This document shows positions 8,153 through 15,130 of a stretch of DNA of 19,272 bases, piece by piece (position 1 is the first letter of the stretch; each line of letters begins with the position of its first letter). A model generated the notes under the pieces. The model made no database searches. It saw only the letters and a program-made list of their open reading frames with translations, and had not been told where the DNA came from. Both the position numbers and the translations under genes were made by a program. Source of the stretch: Desulfuromusa sp. (GTDB lineage Bacteria; Desulfobacterota; Desulfuromonadia; Desulfuromonadales; Geopsychrobacteraceae); NCBI GenBank assembly GCA_029933365.1, contig JAOZOH010000036.1, forward strand, positions 1-19,272, read 5' to 3'.

Positions 8153-9478
8153 TCAGGAGTCCTTCTTATGGGGCAATATCTTTAATTGGAGTGCTACCGG
8201 TCGTTGCAATGCTGCTATTGCTAGCAGGCGTCCAATCACATAAGCAAGTGATGCAGCAACGACGCCCGGAAGTGGGAAGTATAACATTGCAAGTAATAAA
8301 ATCGAAAAGATTCCAATAGCTTCAATCGCAGTTGAGATAGAAATCGGATTTGTTACGCGGGTAACAATCAGAACTGAGCGCTGAAAGCAAATTAATACTG
8401 TTAAGGCCGGGAAAACTACCATGATCTGTAGCGGCAAGGCGGAAAAGTTGGTCAGCAGGTCATTGAGCCCGGAAAGATCCTGAAACCAAAATCTGCTGAG
8501 GGGTGTAAAGGCGATTAAAGAGAGGCATAGTGAGGTAGAAATTCCCAGGATAACTGCAAAATTTCGGACTTTAAGATAATTATCCCGATTCTCTCCCAAC
8601 AACGCGATAGCAACTTCCTGATAAGAGAGGCCGATAGCACGGAAGACAAAAGTCAATCCATAGATGACGGGCATGACGGCCAGAGATTCAAGGGGATCGC
8701 GGCTTTTACCAAGGAAAAATGTGACTAGTGGATGAATAGAAAGAGCAATGAACGGGGTCAGGGCGAGAGGGAGGTAATAGTCCCAAATTTCACGGTAACT
8801 GAGTTGCTGTTCTGATTCCGGTTCAATTTGCAGGACATCACTAATAACGTGTCTTGCCAGATAGCTGCTCAGTAGTGCTTCAGCGGTGACTCCCCCTGCA
8901 AGGGCAATTGCTCCGATTATCGCTCCAGAGAGTGAGCTGTAAAAAAAAAGGGTCAGGGCACTTCCTGCCATGGTGATCAGACGTGCCAGAGTAGAGATTG
9001 CGACCAGTCTGGTTTGATGTCTAGCGATCAATACCCCTTGGTAAAAACGACGGATACCGATGGCTCCCGGCCAGGGGAGCAGGCAAATCAGGGCAACATG
9101 AATAAGGGCAGCAATATTTTCTGGTAACCCGATTAACTTGAGGATCACCAGATTGAAAATAGGTGGGAGTAGAAATATTCCTAAGAACAAGGTCACAGTC
9201 AGACTGAGAATCAGGGAGAAATTGCGTAGCTTTCGGTAACTTCCTCGATCACGACAGAGAGCGGTACTGGCACTCATCAACATGATCACGGGTGATTCAG
9301 CGATCAGAGCAAAAGCAAAAGCAACTCCGTAAGCAGCCAGATTAATTTTTTCGGCAGCCAGTCGAGCAATTATGGCAGCCAGAAATGGACCTTCTACTGA
9401 CATCATCAGCCAGGTTGCTGCCAGGGGGAGCCAGAAACGGAAAATTTGCCCGTAGCTGAGGGTGGTTTTATTATCCAT
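8153..9478 (-). CDS. MOP-superfamily membrane transporter (MATE/ANKH-like)
   Basis: This 441-residue protein is mostly hydrophobic, with about 12 predicted membrane segments in two halves. Each half opens with a similar F/YWLPLA-type segment (FRFWLPLAATWLM near residue 13; YYLPLALTPFIALS near residue 234). This two-fold layout and length fit the MOP superfamily of exporters. The wording of both half-starts and the SIHPLVTFFLGKS stretch recall the progressive-ankylosis (ANKH) branch more than drug-extruding NorM, but that is recognition from memory. The substrate is unknown; ANKH proteins in animals promote export of ATP or citrate. The ATG at 9478 lacks a good ribosome binding site. It heads a cluster with two EamA exporters. 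Confidence 0.75.
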   Translation of the reverse strand: MDNKTTLSYGQIFRFWLPLAATWLMMSVEGPFLAAIIARLAAEKINLAAYGVAFAFALIAESPVIMLMSASTALCRDRGSYRKLRNFSLILSLTVTLFLGIFLLPPIFNLVILKLIGLPENIAALIHVALICLLPWPGAIGIRRFYQGVLIARHQTRLVAISTLARLITMAGSALTLFFYSSLSGAIIGAIALAGGVTAEALLSSYLARHVISDVLQIEPESEQQLSYREIWDYYLPLALTPFIALSIHPLVTFFLGKSRDPLESLAVMPVIYGLTFVFRAIGLSYQEVAIALLGENRDNYLKVRNFAVILGISTSLCLSLIAFTPLSRFWFQDLSGLNDLLTNFSALPLQIMVVFPALTVLICFQRSVLIVTRVTNPISISTAIEAIGIFSILLLAMLYFPLPGVVAASLAYVIGRLLAIAALQRPVALQLKILPHKKDS

Positions 9479-9547
9479 GAAGTTATGTTTCGCAGAGTGT
9501 CAGTCGGATTAGTTTACAGTCTGTTTTTGATGAGGTATAAAGTTTTT

Positions 9548-9560
9548 CGACAGTTTGTCG
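9548..9560. repeat. Short perfect inverted repeat in the gap before the exporter cluster
   Basis: CGACA-GTT-TGTCG lies in the 112-bp gap between the last pseudopilin gene and the MATE/ANKH-like gene. On the minus strand it is followed by A residues rather than T, so it is not a terminator of the secretion operon. It falls between a weak CCGACA and a TATACC that could form the exporter cluster's promoter, so it may be an operator. The evidence is thin. Confidence 0.3.
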
Positions 9561-9590
9561 GATTTTAAAAAAACATGTAAGAGAAAAATT

Positions 9591-10118
9591 TTATGGACCA
9601 GTTTTGGTGGTTGTTTTTTTCGGTTGTGCACTTGTTTGTGGCTGGTAAATAAACTGCCAGTTTTTATAATTCAGTTGACCGCTGAAATTTCGGTTGGCTT
9701 CACAAAATCCCCTTTGCTTAAAGGGCATTTTGTCCGAACGGGATCTGACTCCCATCACTCGCCCGTCCGGAGCTTTGATAATCTCCCATTTTTCTCCCGT
9801 CATCGGGTCGAGGTAAAGCCGTCTCAAATGTCGTTTGACTTCTAGGAAGCGTGGATCGTGGACAAGACTTTCCAGTGCAGGAGGGAAGGTTTTTGGGACC
9901 AACCCCTGAGGTTGGGAGGCTTCATAGTAGCGGCCGATTGCCTTACGAATCTGACTTCCTTTCCACAGCAGATCTGCTTCTTTGCTGCGTTGAACAATGG
10001 TGCGCCAACTTGATCCTGTGATCCCAGCCACCAGCCCCAGCAAGGTGACGGCAATCAGAACCATCAGGAGAACTGCTCCGCGCTGGCTATTTAATCGTGG
10101 AAATAGGCGTTTAGGCAA
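9591..10118 (-). CDS. Minor pseudopilin lacking Glu5 (type II secretion-like)
   Basis: The 175-residue protein has a basic leader ending in SQRG followed by a hydrophobic segment AVLLMVLIAVTLLGLVAGI, the layout of a type IV prepilin processed after Gly. Position +5 of the mature protein is Met rather than the usual Glu, as in minor GspK-type pseudopilins that cap the pseudopilus. The C-terminal half contains LYLDPMTGEKWEII and GVRSRSDKMP, a pattern I associate with desulfuromonad T2SS pseudopilins. The start is a TTG at 10118; no ATG is available before the signal segment, and a strong AGGAGGG (plus-strand 10126-10132) lies at the right distance. It is the third and last pseudopilin of the operon. 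The tail is Lys/Thr-rich. Confidence 0.82.
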   Translation of the reverse strand: MPKRLFPRLNSQRGAVLLMVLIAVTLLGLVAGITGSSWRTIVQRSKEADLLWKGSQIRKAIGRYYEASQPQGLVPKTFPPALESLVHDPRFLEVKRHLRRLYLDPMTGEKWEIIKAPDGRVMGVRSRSDKMPFKQRGFCEANRNFSGQLNYKNWQFIYQPQTSAQPKKTTTKTGP

Positions 10119-10139
10119 AAAAGTTCCCTCCTGGAGGAA

Positions 10140-10553
10140 TCACCAGTCCTGATAGGGAATGTCGTTTAACCCGATCAGATCGCTGCTGCTACGAACATCG
10201 AAACAGCCTCCTTCGGCAAGCTGCCCATTTTCTGAAGGCTCAGGGGGAAGGCAGGTCCAACCGTCACTTTTCAGGGTGAACGGATCGCGCGGGATGGCGC
10301 GTATATACTTTTTTATGGTCAACTGCTCCAGACTGCCTGGATAGTTGCCGTTATCGGCAAAGTAGGCATCAATCGCCCTGCGCATCTGGTAGAGGTCTTC
10401 AGCTAATACCGATTCTCTGGCTTTAATCTGGCTGTGTTTGTAGCTAGGGATAGCAATGCTGGCAAGGACGGAGAGAATCAGCATGACGGCCAGCAGCTCA
10501 AACAGGGTAAAGCCTTTACGGTTGGATTTCAGATTGTTGAACCAGTTCTTCAT
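10140..10553 (-). CDS. Pseudopilin, GspG-like
   Basis: The 137-residue type IV prepilin-like protein has leader MKNWFNNLKSNRKG and mature N-terminus FTLFELLAVMLILSV, with Glu5 present. Prepilin peptidase would cleave after Gly14 and methylate Phe. The globular part follows a GspG-like plan: an alpha helix, then NGNYPGSLEQL and IPRDPF. Two Cys residues (in GWTCLPP and GGCFDV) could form a disulfide in the periplasm. Its ATG immediately follows the stop codon of the previous pseudopilin (TAG-ATG), so the two are translationally linked. It may be a minor rather than the major subunit; this cannot be settled by eye. Confidence 0.88.
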   Translation of the reverse strand: MKNWFNNLKSNRKGFTLFELLAVMLILSVLASIAIPSYKHSQIKARESVLAEDLYQMRRAIDAYFADNGNYPGSLEQLTIKKYIRAIPRDPFTLKSDGWTCLPPEPSENGQLAEGGCFDVRSSSDLIGLNDIPYQDW

Positions 10554-11039
10554 CTACCATTCCCGATAATAGGTTCCGTCTAGAGCGAGACTATCGCTCT
10601 GACTGTAAACGTCATAAATGTCTTCACCACCCCAGATCATCGAGTCGGCATCATCGATGTAGGAGCGTAATCCCCAGCCGTTGTCATCCCGGTCGAAAGG
10701 GTCTTTGGGAAGCCTGCGCAGGTACTTTTTATTAAAGGTATAAAGCCCTCCCCAGTCTCTCCCGTCAAGCAGATTTTGCAGCTCCTCCGGGTAGCCCGAT
10801 TCTCCAACTGTCGCGAAAATCTTTTTTTCCACAACGGCCTTATCATAATCCGCCTTGTATTCATCGATAGCACTGCGAATTTCTCGTAAGTTACGCCGCA
10901 GGTCCAGTTCCTTGGTGCGCGTGACAGTCACTTCGGTCATGGGGATGACTGCCGATGCCAGAATCGCCAGGATTGCGATGGCAATGACCAGTTCGATCAG
11001 GGTCAGTCCTGATTTATTTTTCAACCTGCAACTTGGCAT
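10554..11039 (-). CDS. gspG: Pseudopilin, GspG/OxpG-like (probable major subunit)
   Basis: From the ATG at 11039 the protein has about 161 residues. It has a short leader (MPSCRLKNKSG) and mature N-terminus LTLIELVIAIAILAILAS with Glu5. The frame also opens nine codons earlier at a GTG (11066); neither start has a good ribosome binding site, and the ATG gives the more usual leader length. The C-terminal region (GYPEELQNLL, RRLPKDPFDRDD, WGLRSYIDD, DIYDVYSQSD, LDGTYYREW) is typical of GspG-type pseudopilins of this group, where Asp-rich loops may bind calcium. I recall OxpG, the pseudopilin of the atypical Geobacter sulfurreducens type II system, as similar. It is the first of three pseudopilins after the secretin. 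Assignment as major subunit is inferred from its GspG-like C-terminus. Confidence 0.85.
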   Translation of the reverse strand: MPSCRLKNKSGLTLIELVIAIAILAILASAVIPMTEVTVTRTKELDLRRNLREIRSAIDEYKADYDKAVVEKKIFATVGESGYPEELQNLLDGRDWGGLYTFNKKYLRRLPKDPFDRDDNGWGLRSYIDDADSMIWGGEDIYDVYSQSDSLALDGTYYREW

Positions 11040-11070
11040 CTGATAGCGCTCTGGTTCTGCTCCCACGGGA

Positions 11071-11089
11071 ACGGGTTTACGAAACCTGT
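11071..11089. repeat. Intercistronic hairpin between secretin and pseudopilin genes
   Basis: ACGGGTTT (11071-11078) and AAACCTGT (11082-11089) pair over a 3-nt loop with one mismatch, in the 68-bp gap after the secretin stop. In the operon (minus) direction it is not followed by T residues. In the plus direction it is followed by a short T run. It could stabilise or process the downstream pseudopilin mRNA, or stop antisense transcription; both are inferences. Confidence 0.35.
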
Positions 11090-11107
11090 TTTTGTAAGAC
11101 AGTCGGC

Positions 11108-13324
11108 TTAAAGGCTGCCAATCAGGGGGCTTTCCGCGATATATTCCTCAGTTATCGTGTTTTCTTCCAGTTTTTTGGGCTCAGGTTCGACGATCTCGGC
11201 TACAGGCTCGACGATCTCGGCTACAGGCTCGATAACCTCGGCTACAGGCTCGATAACCTCGGCTACAGGCTCGACATCCTCGGCTACAGGCTCGACATCC
11301 TCGGCTACAGGCTCGACGACCTCGGCTACAGGCTCGACATCCTCGGCTGCAGGTTTGACATCCTCGGCTGCAGGTTTGACATCCTCGGCTGCAGGTTCGA
11401 CATCCTCGGGCTCAGGTTCGACGACCTCGGGCTCAGGTTCGACGACCTCGACCTGCGGTTCAAGTTCGTTCTGCCCCGTCAGGTATTTATCGGCGAAGCT
11501 GCCGAAGTTACGGCCGAATTTCATGTCGTCCTCGCCGCCCGACCAGATGCTGGCTGCGCTCCCCCGGGGTACGTTCACCGACTTGACGATGTGTGGGGTG
11601 ATCGAGAGCAGAATCTCCCGTTTGTTTTTTGTTTTGTCCGTGCCGTTAAACACTTCTCCGACGACCGGGACATCGCCCAGAAGGGGAACCTTACTCTTGG
11701 TCGTCGAGTTGTCGTTCCGGATCAAGCCGCCGATGATGGTCTGTTCGCCGTCCTTCAGCGTCAGCGTCGTGTTGGCGCTGGTCGATGAAATCGTGATGAC
11801 TGCTGTACCGTTAGCTGTCTTTTCGCGTCCCGACACGTTGCTGACTTCAAGCCCCAGCTTGGTGACGACTGTGTTGTCCAGCTGAATCGTCGGTTCGACG
11901 TCCAGTTTCACACCGACATCGATATATTGGACATTTTCCGATGTCTGCGTATCGTTGATCGTCACCGTGATCACAGGTTCGCGGCTGCCGATGTGGACTT
12001 TTGCCTTCTCCCTGTTGCGCACGCGGATTTTCGGATTCGCCAGGACCTCGGCGTCGACCAGCGTCTTCATGAATTTGAAGGATGCCGTCGGTATCGAATA
12101 AAAAGGATCAAGGTGGTTGAAAGAGTCGATCAGGCCTGTTGTCGATCGTCCTGAGGTGAGTCCTGAATCGACGATTGCCCCGGAGCCGCTTTTGCTTAAG
12201 CCGAGGCCGATCGAATAATTGCTCAGCTTGAGGCCCAGTTCGCTGGTGTCGGTGTGATTGACCTCGATCAGCTCAAGATCGAAAACCACCTCCGAACTTC
12301 CCCGGTCGTTCGCTTCGAGCAGCTTCTGCGCCAGCTTGATGACATCCGGCTCATCCCGCACGACGATGGCGTTGAGTTCTTCCTGAACATAGATCTTTCG
12401 GACTTGCAACATGGTTCGCAGCAGGTTGACTGCTTTTTTGGCCTCGATATGCGAGAGATAGAATGTCTGGATGACCTGGTCTTCAAACTGCTTCTTTTTG
12501 TCGCGGGTTTTCGGGTAAAGAATGATGGTTTTACTGTTGAGAATTTTGCTGTCCAGCTTGTTCATCCGCAGCAGCAGTTCCAGCGCCTGGGCAAAGCTGG
12601 CCTGCTCCAGGAAGATGGTGGTCTTGTTGCTGCGCACATCCTCGTCGAGGATGAAATTGATTCCGGAAAGCCGGGTCAGGATGTTGAACACATCTGGCAG
12701 CTTCGTTTTGTTGAAGTTCAGGTTTATCGGTTCGGTCGATGTCACTTCAAGCTCGACTCCGTCGACCAGGGCAAACTGGCTCTGCTTTATTTTTTCTTTC
12801 ACCTGCAGGGCCGGCTGATAATCGGGGATCAGGGCCAGGGCTTTTTCGGCGGAATTTTTTGCCTGCAGCTGGCGGTTCTTCTGCAGGAAGGATTCCGCCT
12901 CTTTTACCCGCTGCTCGGCCTGGATGTACTTCTTTGCGGTCTTCTGCCCGTCAAACGCCGCGTATATCGAACCGTCAAGGTCGCCGGCCAGCTCATATTC
13001 CCGCAGGGCATCAAAGTACTGCTGCCGGGCGAGAAAATCATCTGCCTTTATTTTGTGCTCGAAAGCTGCCTTGCTCCGTGCATGATTCAGCTTCAGGCGG
13101 AATTCGTGACTCGCCGGATTTTTTTCGATGGCGGCGAGAAATTCAACGACGGCCTGGTCGTAATCCCGTTGTTCGAGGGACTGGTTCCCCTTGGTGAACG
13201 ATGCCTGCCCGGCCAGACATCCGGACAGGAACACCAGCAACAACAACAGACTGAAAAAACGTACATAACTATTGCCGACTATTCTACACATTGGCATGGC
13301 ATCCTCACTGTTGGAAGGTTTCAT
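11108..13324 (-). CDS. gspD: Lipoprotein secretin with TPR region and C-terminal acidic heptad array
   Basis: This would be the outer-membrane channel of the secretion machine, 738 residues from the first ATG. A lipoprotein signal runs to LSGC, with Cys36 as lipidation site. Residues about 40-180 are helical and TPR-like (QRDYDQAVVEFLAAIEKNP; ARQQYFDALREYELAG). Residues about 190-270 resemble the secretin N0/STN domain, 283-340 the N1 domain and 345-583 the secretin barrel, ending in VPLLGDVPVVGEVF (546-559) and REILLSITPHIV. Residues 620-717 are 14 heptads of the form x-V-E-P-x-x-E. The ATG at 13324 overlaps the pilP-like stop (ATGA), but an ATG at 13297, preceded by GAGG, or one at 13291 gives a more ordinary signal peptide. 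The array replaces the usual C-terminal S-domain. The core reads as more GC-rich than flanking genes. Confidence 0.92.
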   Translation of the reverse strand: MKPSNSEDAMPMCRIVGNSYVRFFSLLLLLVFLSGCLAGQASFTKGNQSLEQRDYDQAVVEFLAAIEKNPASHEFRLKLNHARSKAAFEHKIKADDFLARQQYFDALREYELAGDLDGSIYAAFDGQKTAKKYIQAEQRVKEAESFLQKNRQLQAKNSAEKALALIPDYQPALQVKEKIKQSQFALVDGVELEVTSTEPINLNFNKTKLPDVFNILTRLSGINFILDEDVRSNKTTIFLEQASFAQALELLLRMNKLDSKILNSKTIILYPKTRDKKKQFEDQVIQTFYLSHIEAKKAVNLLRTMLQVRKIYVQEELNAIVVRDEPDVIKLAQKLLEANDRGSSEVVFDLELIEVNHTDTSELGLKLSNYSIGLGLSKSGSGAIVDSGLTSGRSTTGLIDSFNHLDPFYSIPTASFKFMKTLVDAEVLANPKIRVRNREKAKVHIGSREPVITVTINDTQTSENVQYIDVGVKLDVEPTIQLDNTVVTKLGLEVSNVSGREKTANGTAVITISSTSANTTLTLKDGEQTIIGGLIRNDNSTTKSKVPLLGDVPVVGEVFNGTDKTKNKREILLSITPHIVKSVNVPRGSAASIWSGGEDDMKFGRNFGSFADKYLTGQNELEPQVEVVEPEPEVVEPEPEDVEPAAEDVKPAAEDVKPAAEDVEPVAEVVEPVAEDVEPVAEDVEPVAEVIEPVAEVIEPVAEIVEPVAEIVEPEPKKLEENTITEEYIAESPLIGSL
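11174..11467 (-). repeat. 21-bp in-frame tandem repeat (14 units) in the secretin 3' end
   Basis: Fourteen 21-bp units encode consecutive heptads such as DVEPVAE, VIEPVAE, VVEPEPE and DVKPAAE. Several neighbouring units are identical base for base (two GAC-GAT-CTC-type, two GAT-AAC-CTC-type, two GAC-ATC-CTC-type on the plus strand), with the most divergent units at the 5' end of the array in the coding sense. This pattern suggests expansion by slippage or unequal exchange. Because each unit is 21 bp, changes in copy number keep the frame. Confidence 0.95.
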
Positions 13325-14007
13325 TTTTTAACCTTTTTCTCACCTTTTTCATCGGTCTTTCCCTGCGGCCCCGGTTTCTCCAGCGGCGGTTCGAATGCCG
13401 GGCGGTCCGATTTGAACCTGACGTTCGGCAGTCGTTGGGTCTTCCCTTCGCTCAGCGGCAAGACAACCTGCTGTCCTGTCTTCAGGTGGGCGATGGTAGC
13501 CTCTTTTCCCGTAACGCGCCTGACCTCCAGGTTGTCCGCAAATGTGTCGCCCGCTTTGACCAGGAAAACCTCACCTTCTTTGGATGAGAGGAAAATCGTA
13601 TATTCCTCTGCCTTTTTCAGGAAACCCATGACCGTCAGCGGCTGAATCGGCTCGGGCGGCTTAACGACAACTGGCACGATTTTGCGCGGTTTTGGTACTG
13701 GTTTGCGAATCTTTGGTTTCCGCGGAGCAGGCCGTCGTATCACTTTGACCGGTTTCGGCGGTGGGTACAGGGAGCCGAAAAGATTGCGCTGCGGTTCCTT
13801 GTAAGCGGTTGCAGCGCCGCCGGACAGGTTGAGGTCGGCAATAACCGGAACATCCTGCCGGTTCGATTTTTGGGTGTGCTGCTCAGTCAGTGAAGAGAGG
13901 CTCCGGTCCGGATCGATCCGGCGTTGCTTGGGCGAGGCTATCCAGCTATAGGCGATAGCCAGAGCAAGGAAAACCAGCAACAGGAGTATGATTTGTAAAC
14001 GGCTCAT
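13321..14007 (-). CDS. pilP: PilP/GspC-like periplasmic connector with basic Pro-rich linker
   Basis: The 228-residue bitopic protein has one N-terminal membrane segment (residues about 4-24) and a periplasmic remainder. Residues 82-116 form a basic proline-rich linker with 11 Pro and 13 Lys/Arg and no acidic residue. Residues about 121-195 form a small beta domain (LTVMGFLKKAEEYTIFLSS, EVFLVKAGDTF, EVRRVTGKEATI) that fits the GspC homology-region/PilP fold. In both families that domain contacts the secretin N0 domain. A Lys-rich tail ends the protein. It overlaps pilO-like upstream (ATGA, 14004-14007) and the secretin gene downstream (ATGA, 13321-13324). The family is assigned by size, topology, fold pattern and position; sequence similarity to classical PilP is low. 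Confidence 0.78.
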   Translation of the reverse strand: MSRLQIILLLLVFLALAIAYSWIASPKQRRIDPDRSLSSLTEQHTQKSNRQDVPVIADLNLSGGAATAYKEPQRNLFGSLYPPPKPVKVIRRPAPRKPKIRKPVPKPRKIVPVVVKPPEPIQPLTVMGFLKKAEEYTIFLSSKEGEVFLVKAGDTFADNLEVRRVTGKEATIAHLKTGQQVVLPLSEGKTQRLPNVRFKSDRPAFEPPLEKPGPQGKTDEKGEKKVKK

Positions 14008-14582
14008 GTCGCTTCTCCCTGGAAATAGGTTGCAAGTTCAATTCTCAAATTAACATTATGACTGCTTTTTTTAGTTGCAGATCCGACCAAGGAGATCTTT
14101 TCGACCATCAGGATCCGTTCTGCATGTTCCAGTAGATGAATGAATTTTTTGACCTGAGCATAGCTTCCCTTGACAGAAAAACTCAACCCGTAACGCAGGT
14201 ATCTGGTGACGTCCTCATATTCAGGCTGATAAGCGATCTGATGAATCTCCAACCCAGCCTGGTTAGACCAGTCGAACAGCTCTCCGAGAAATGTGGAGAA
14301 GTCGGTCTGTACCGGAATCAGCTGTTCAAATTGCTGCAGATTCTTTTCGATCTGTTCTGCTGTGGAAACCGGAACTCCACTTGCGGCAAACTTCATCTGG
14401 CGTTGCCGGACATCCTGTTGCAGCCGGGATTGTTCCGTTCTCAGGGCCGTCAGCTTTGGCTCGACAGTCCAGTTCTGAATTGCATAAACCGTAACAATCA
14501 ATAGCAGCAGGATAGCAATTGTCATAATCCGGGTGCGGTTCTGTCCCCACAATGCAGCCATCAGAGAATAATTCCGTATCAT
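14004..14582 (-). CDS. pilO: PilO-like inner-membrane platform protein
   Basis: The 192-residue bitopic protein has a membrane segment at about residues 18-36 (TRIMTIAILLLLIVTVYAI) and a periplasmic coiled coil (about 42-90). A C-terminal domain follows with the alternating pattern GLSFSVKGSYAQVKKFIHLLEHAERILMVEKISL, characteristic of the PilO/GspM ferredoxin-like fold. PilO pairs with PilN to align the assembly ATPase and the secretin. The ATG overlaps the pilN-like stop by one base (TGATG). The call rests mostly on the SYAQVKKFIHLLE-type helix, the topology and gene order. Confidence 0.85.
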   Translation of the reverse strand: MIRNYSLMAALWGQNRTRIMTIAILLLLIVTVYAIQNWTVEPKLTALRTEQSRLQQDVRQRQMKFAASGVPVSTAEQIEKNLQQFEQLIPVQTDFSTFLGELFDWSNQAGLEIHQIAYQPEYEDVTRYLRYGLSFSVKGSYAQVKKFIHLLEHAERILMVEKISLVGSATKKSSHNVNLRIELATYFQGEAT

Positions 14583-15130
14583 CAGAACACCCCTTCGAGA
14601 CTGATGGAAAAACTTAAAGCGGTTCGCTTGCCGCCGCGACCGTTATCGACTTCGACCTCCCCCTGATTTTTCAGGTAGACCTGTTTAAATTGCCCGTCCT
14701 GAAGATTGTCCAGAAGTGCTTGCAAATTGGCCAGATTTTTGGAAACCCCGATAATCACAAGGCATTGTTTGTCATAGTCGGGATTGAAACTGCGTAAACT
14801 GATTCCGTCAGGAAGGAGCTTTTCCATCCGGTCGAATAGAACCGTCCAGTTAAAAGCGTCCCTTTGCAACATCGCCTCGGCCCGGTCATAGGCCAGGCGT
14901 TGTTCTGCCAGTTCGTCAGAGGTCAGGCGCTGTGGCAACTTGTTGTTCAATTGCTTCTGCAGCGACTCTACGCGAATCTGATGCTGCAAGATAAATTGGC
15001 GATTTTTGAGATAAATGTTTGCCTGAATCGCCAGCACGACCAGCAACAACACAATGCCGCCGTACAAAGCCAGCTTCAGTGCCCGTTGATTGATATAGCG
15101 ACGACTTGCCAGGTTAATTGACAGTTTCAT
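14582..15130 (-). CDS. pilN: PilN-like inner-membrane platform protein
   Basis: The 182-residue product begins with a short cytoplasmic peptide carrying INLASRRYINQR, the counterpart of the PilN motif that docks into PilM. A membrane segment follows (about residues 19-41), then a coiled coil (about 45-95) and a periplasmic domain (about 100-182) containing LLPDGISLRSF and LANLQALLDNLQ. It would form a heterodimer with the PilO-like neighbour. Its ATG directly follows the pilM-like stop codon with no gap, implying translational coupling. Confidence 0.87.
   Translation of the reverse strand: MKLSINLASRRYINQRALKLALYGGIVLLLVVLAIQANIYLKNRQFILQHQIRVESLQKQLNNKLPQRLTSDELAEQRLAYDRAEAMLQRDAFNWTVLFDRMEKLLPDGISLRSFNPDYDKQCLVIIGVSKNLANLQALLDNLQDGQFKQVYLKNQGEVEVDNGRGGKRTALSFSISLEGVF

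Noticed and set aside
9548..9560. Terminator of the secretion operon
   Set aside because: On the minus strand the stem is only 5 bp and is followed by A residues, not a T run.
11174..11467. CRISPR array
   Set aside because: The repeats are contiguous 21-bp units without spacers and lie in frame inside a gene.
11033..11885. Two plus-strand open frames encoding repetitive proteins
   Set aside because: Both are the complementary strand of the secretin repeat array. The 21-bp unit has no stop in these frames, so long repeats appear automatically. The minus frame has the real secretin domains.
12254..13645. A 463-codon open frame on the plus strand
   Set aside because: It runs antisense across parts of two well-supported genes (secretin and PilP-like), has no family motifs and changes character at the gene boundary. 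It is a reading-frame shadow of GC-rich coding sequence.
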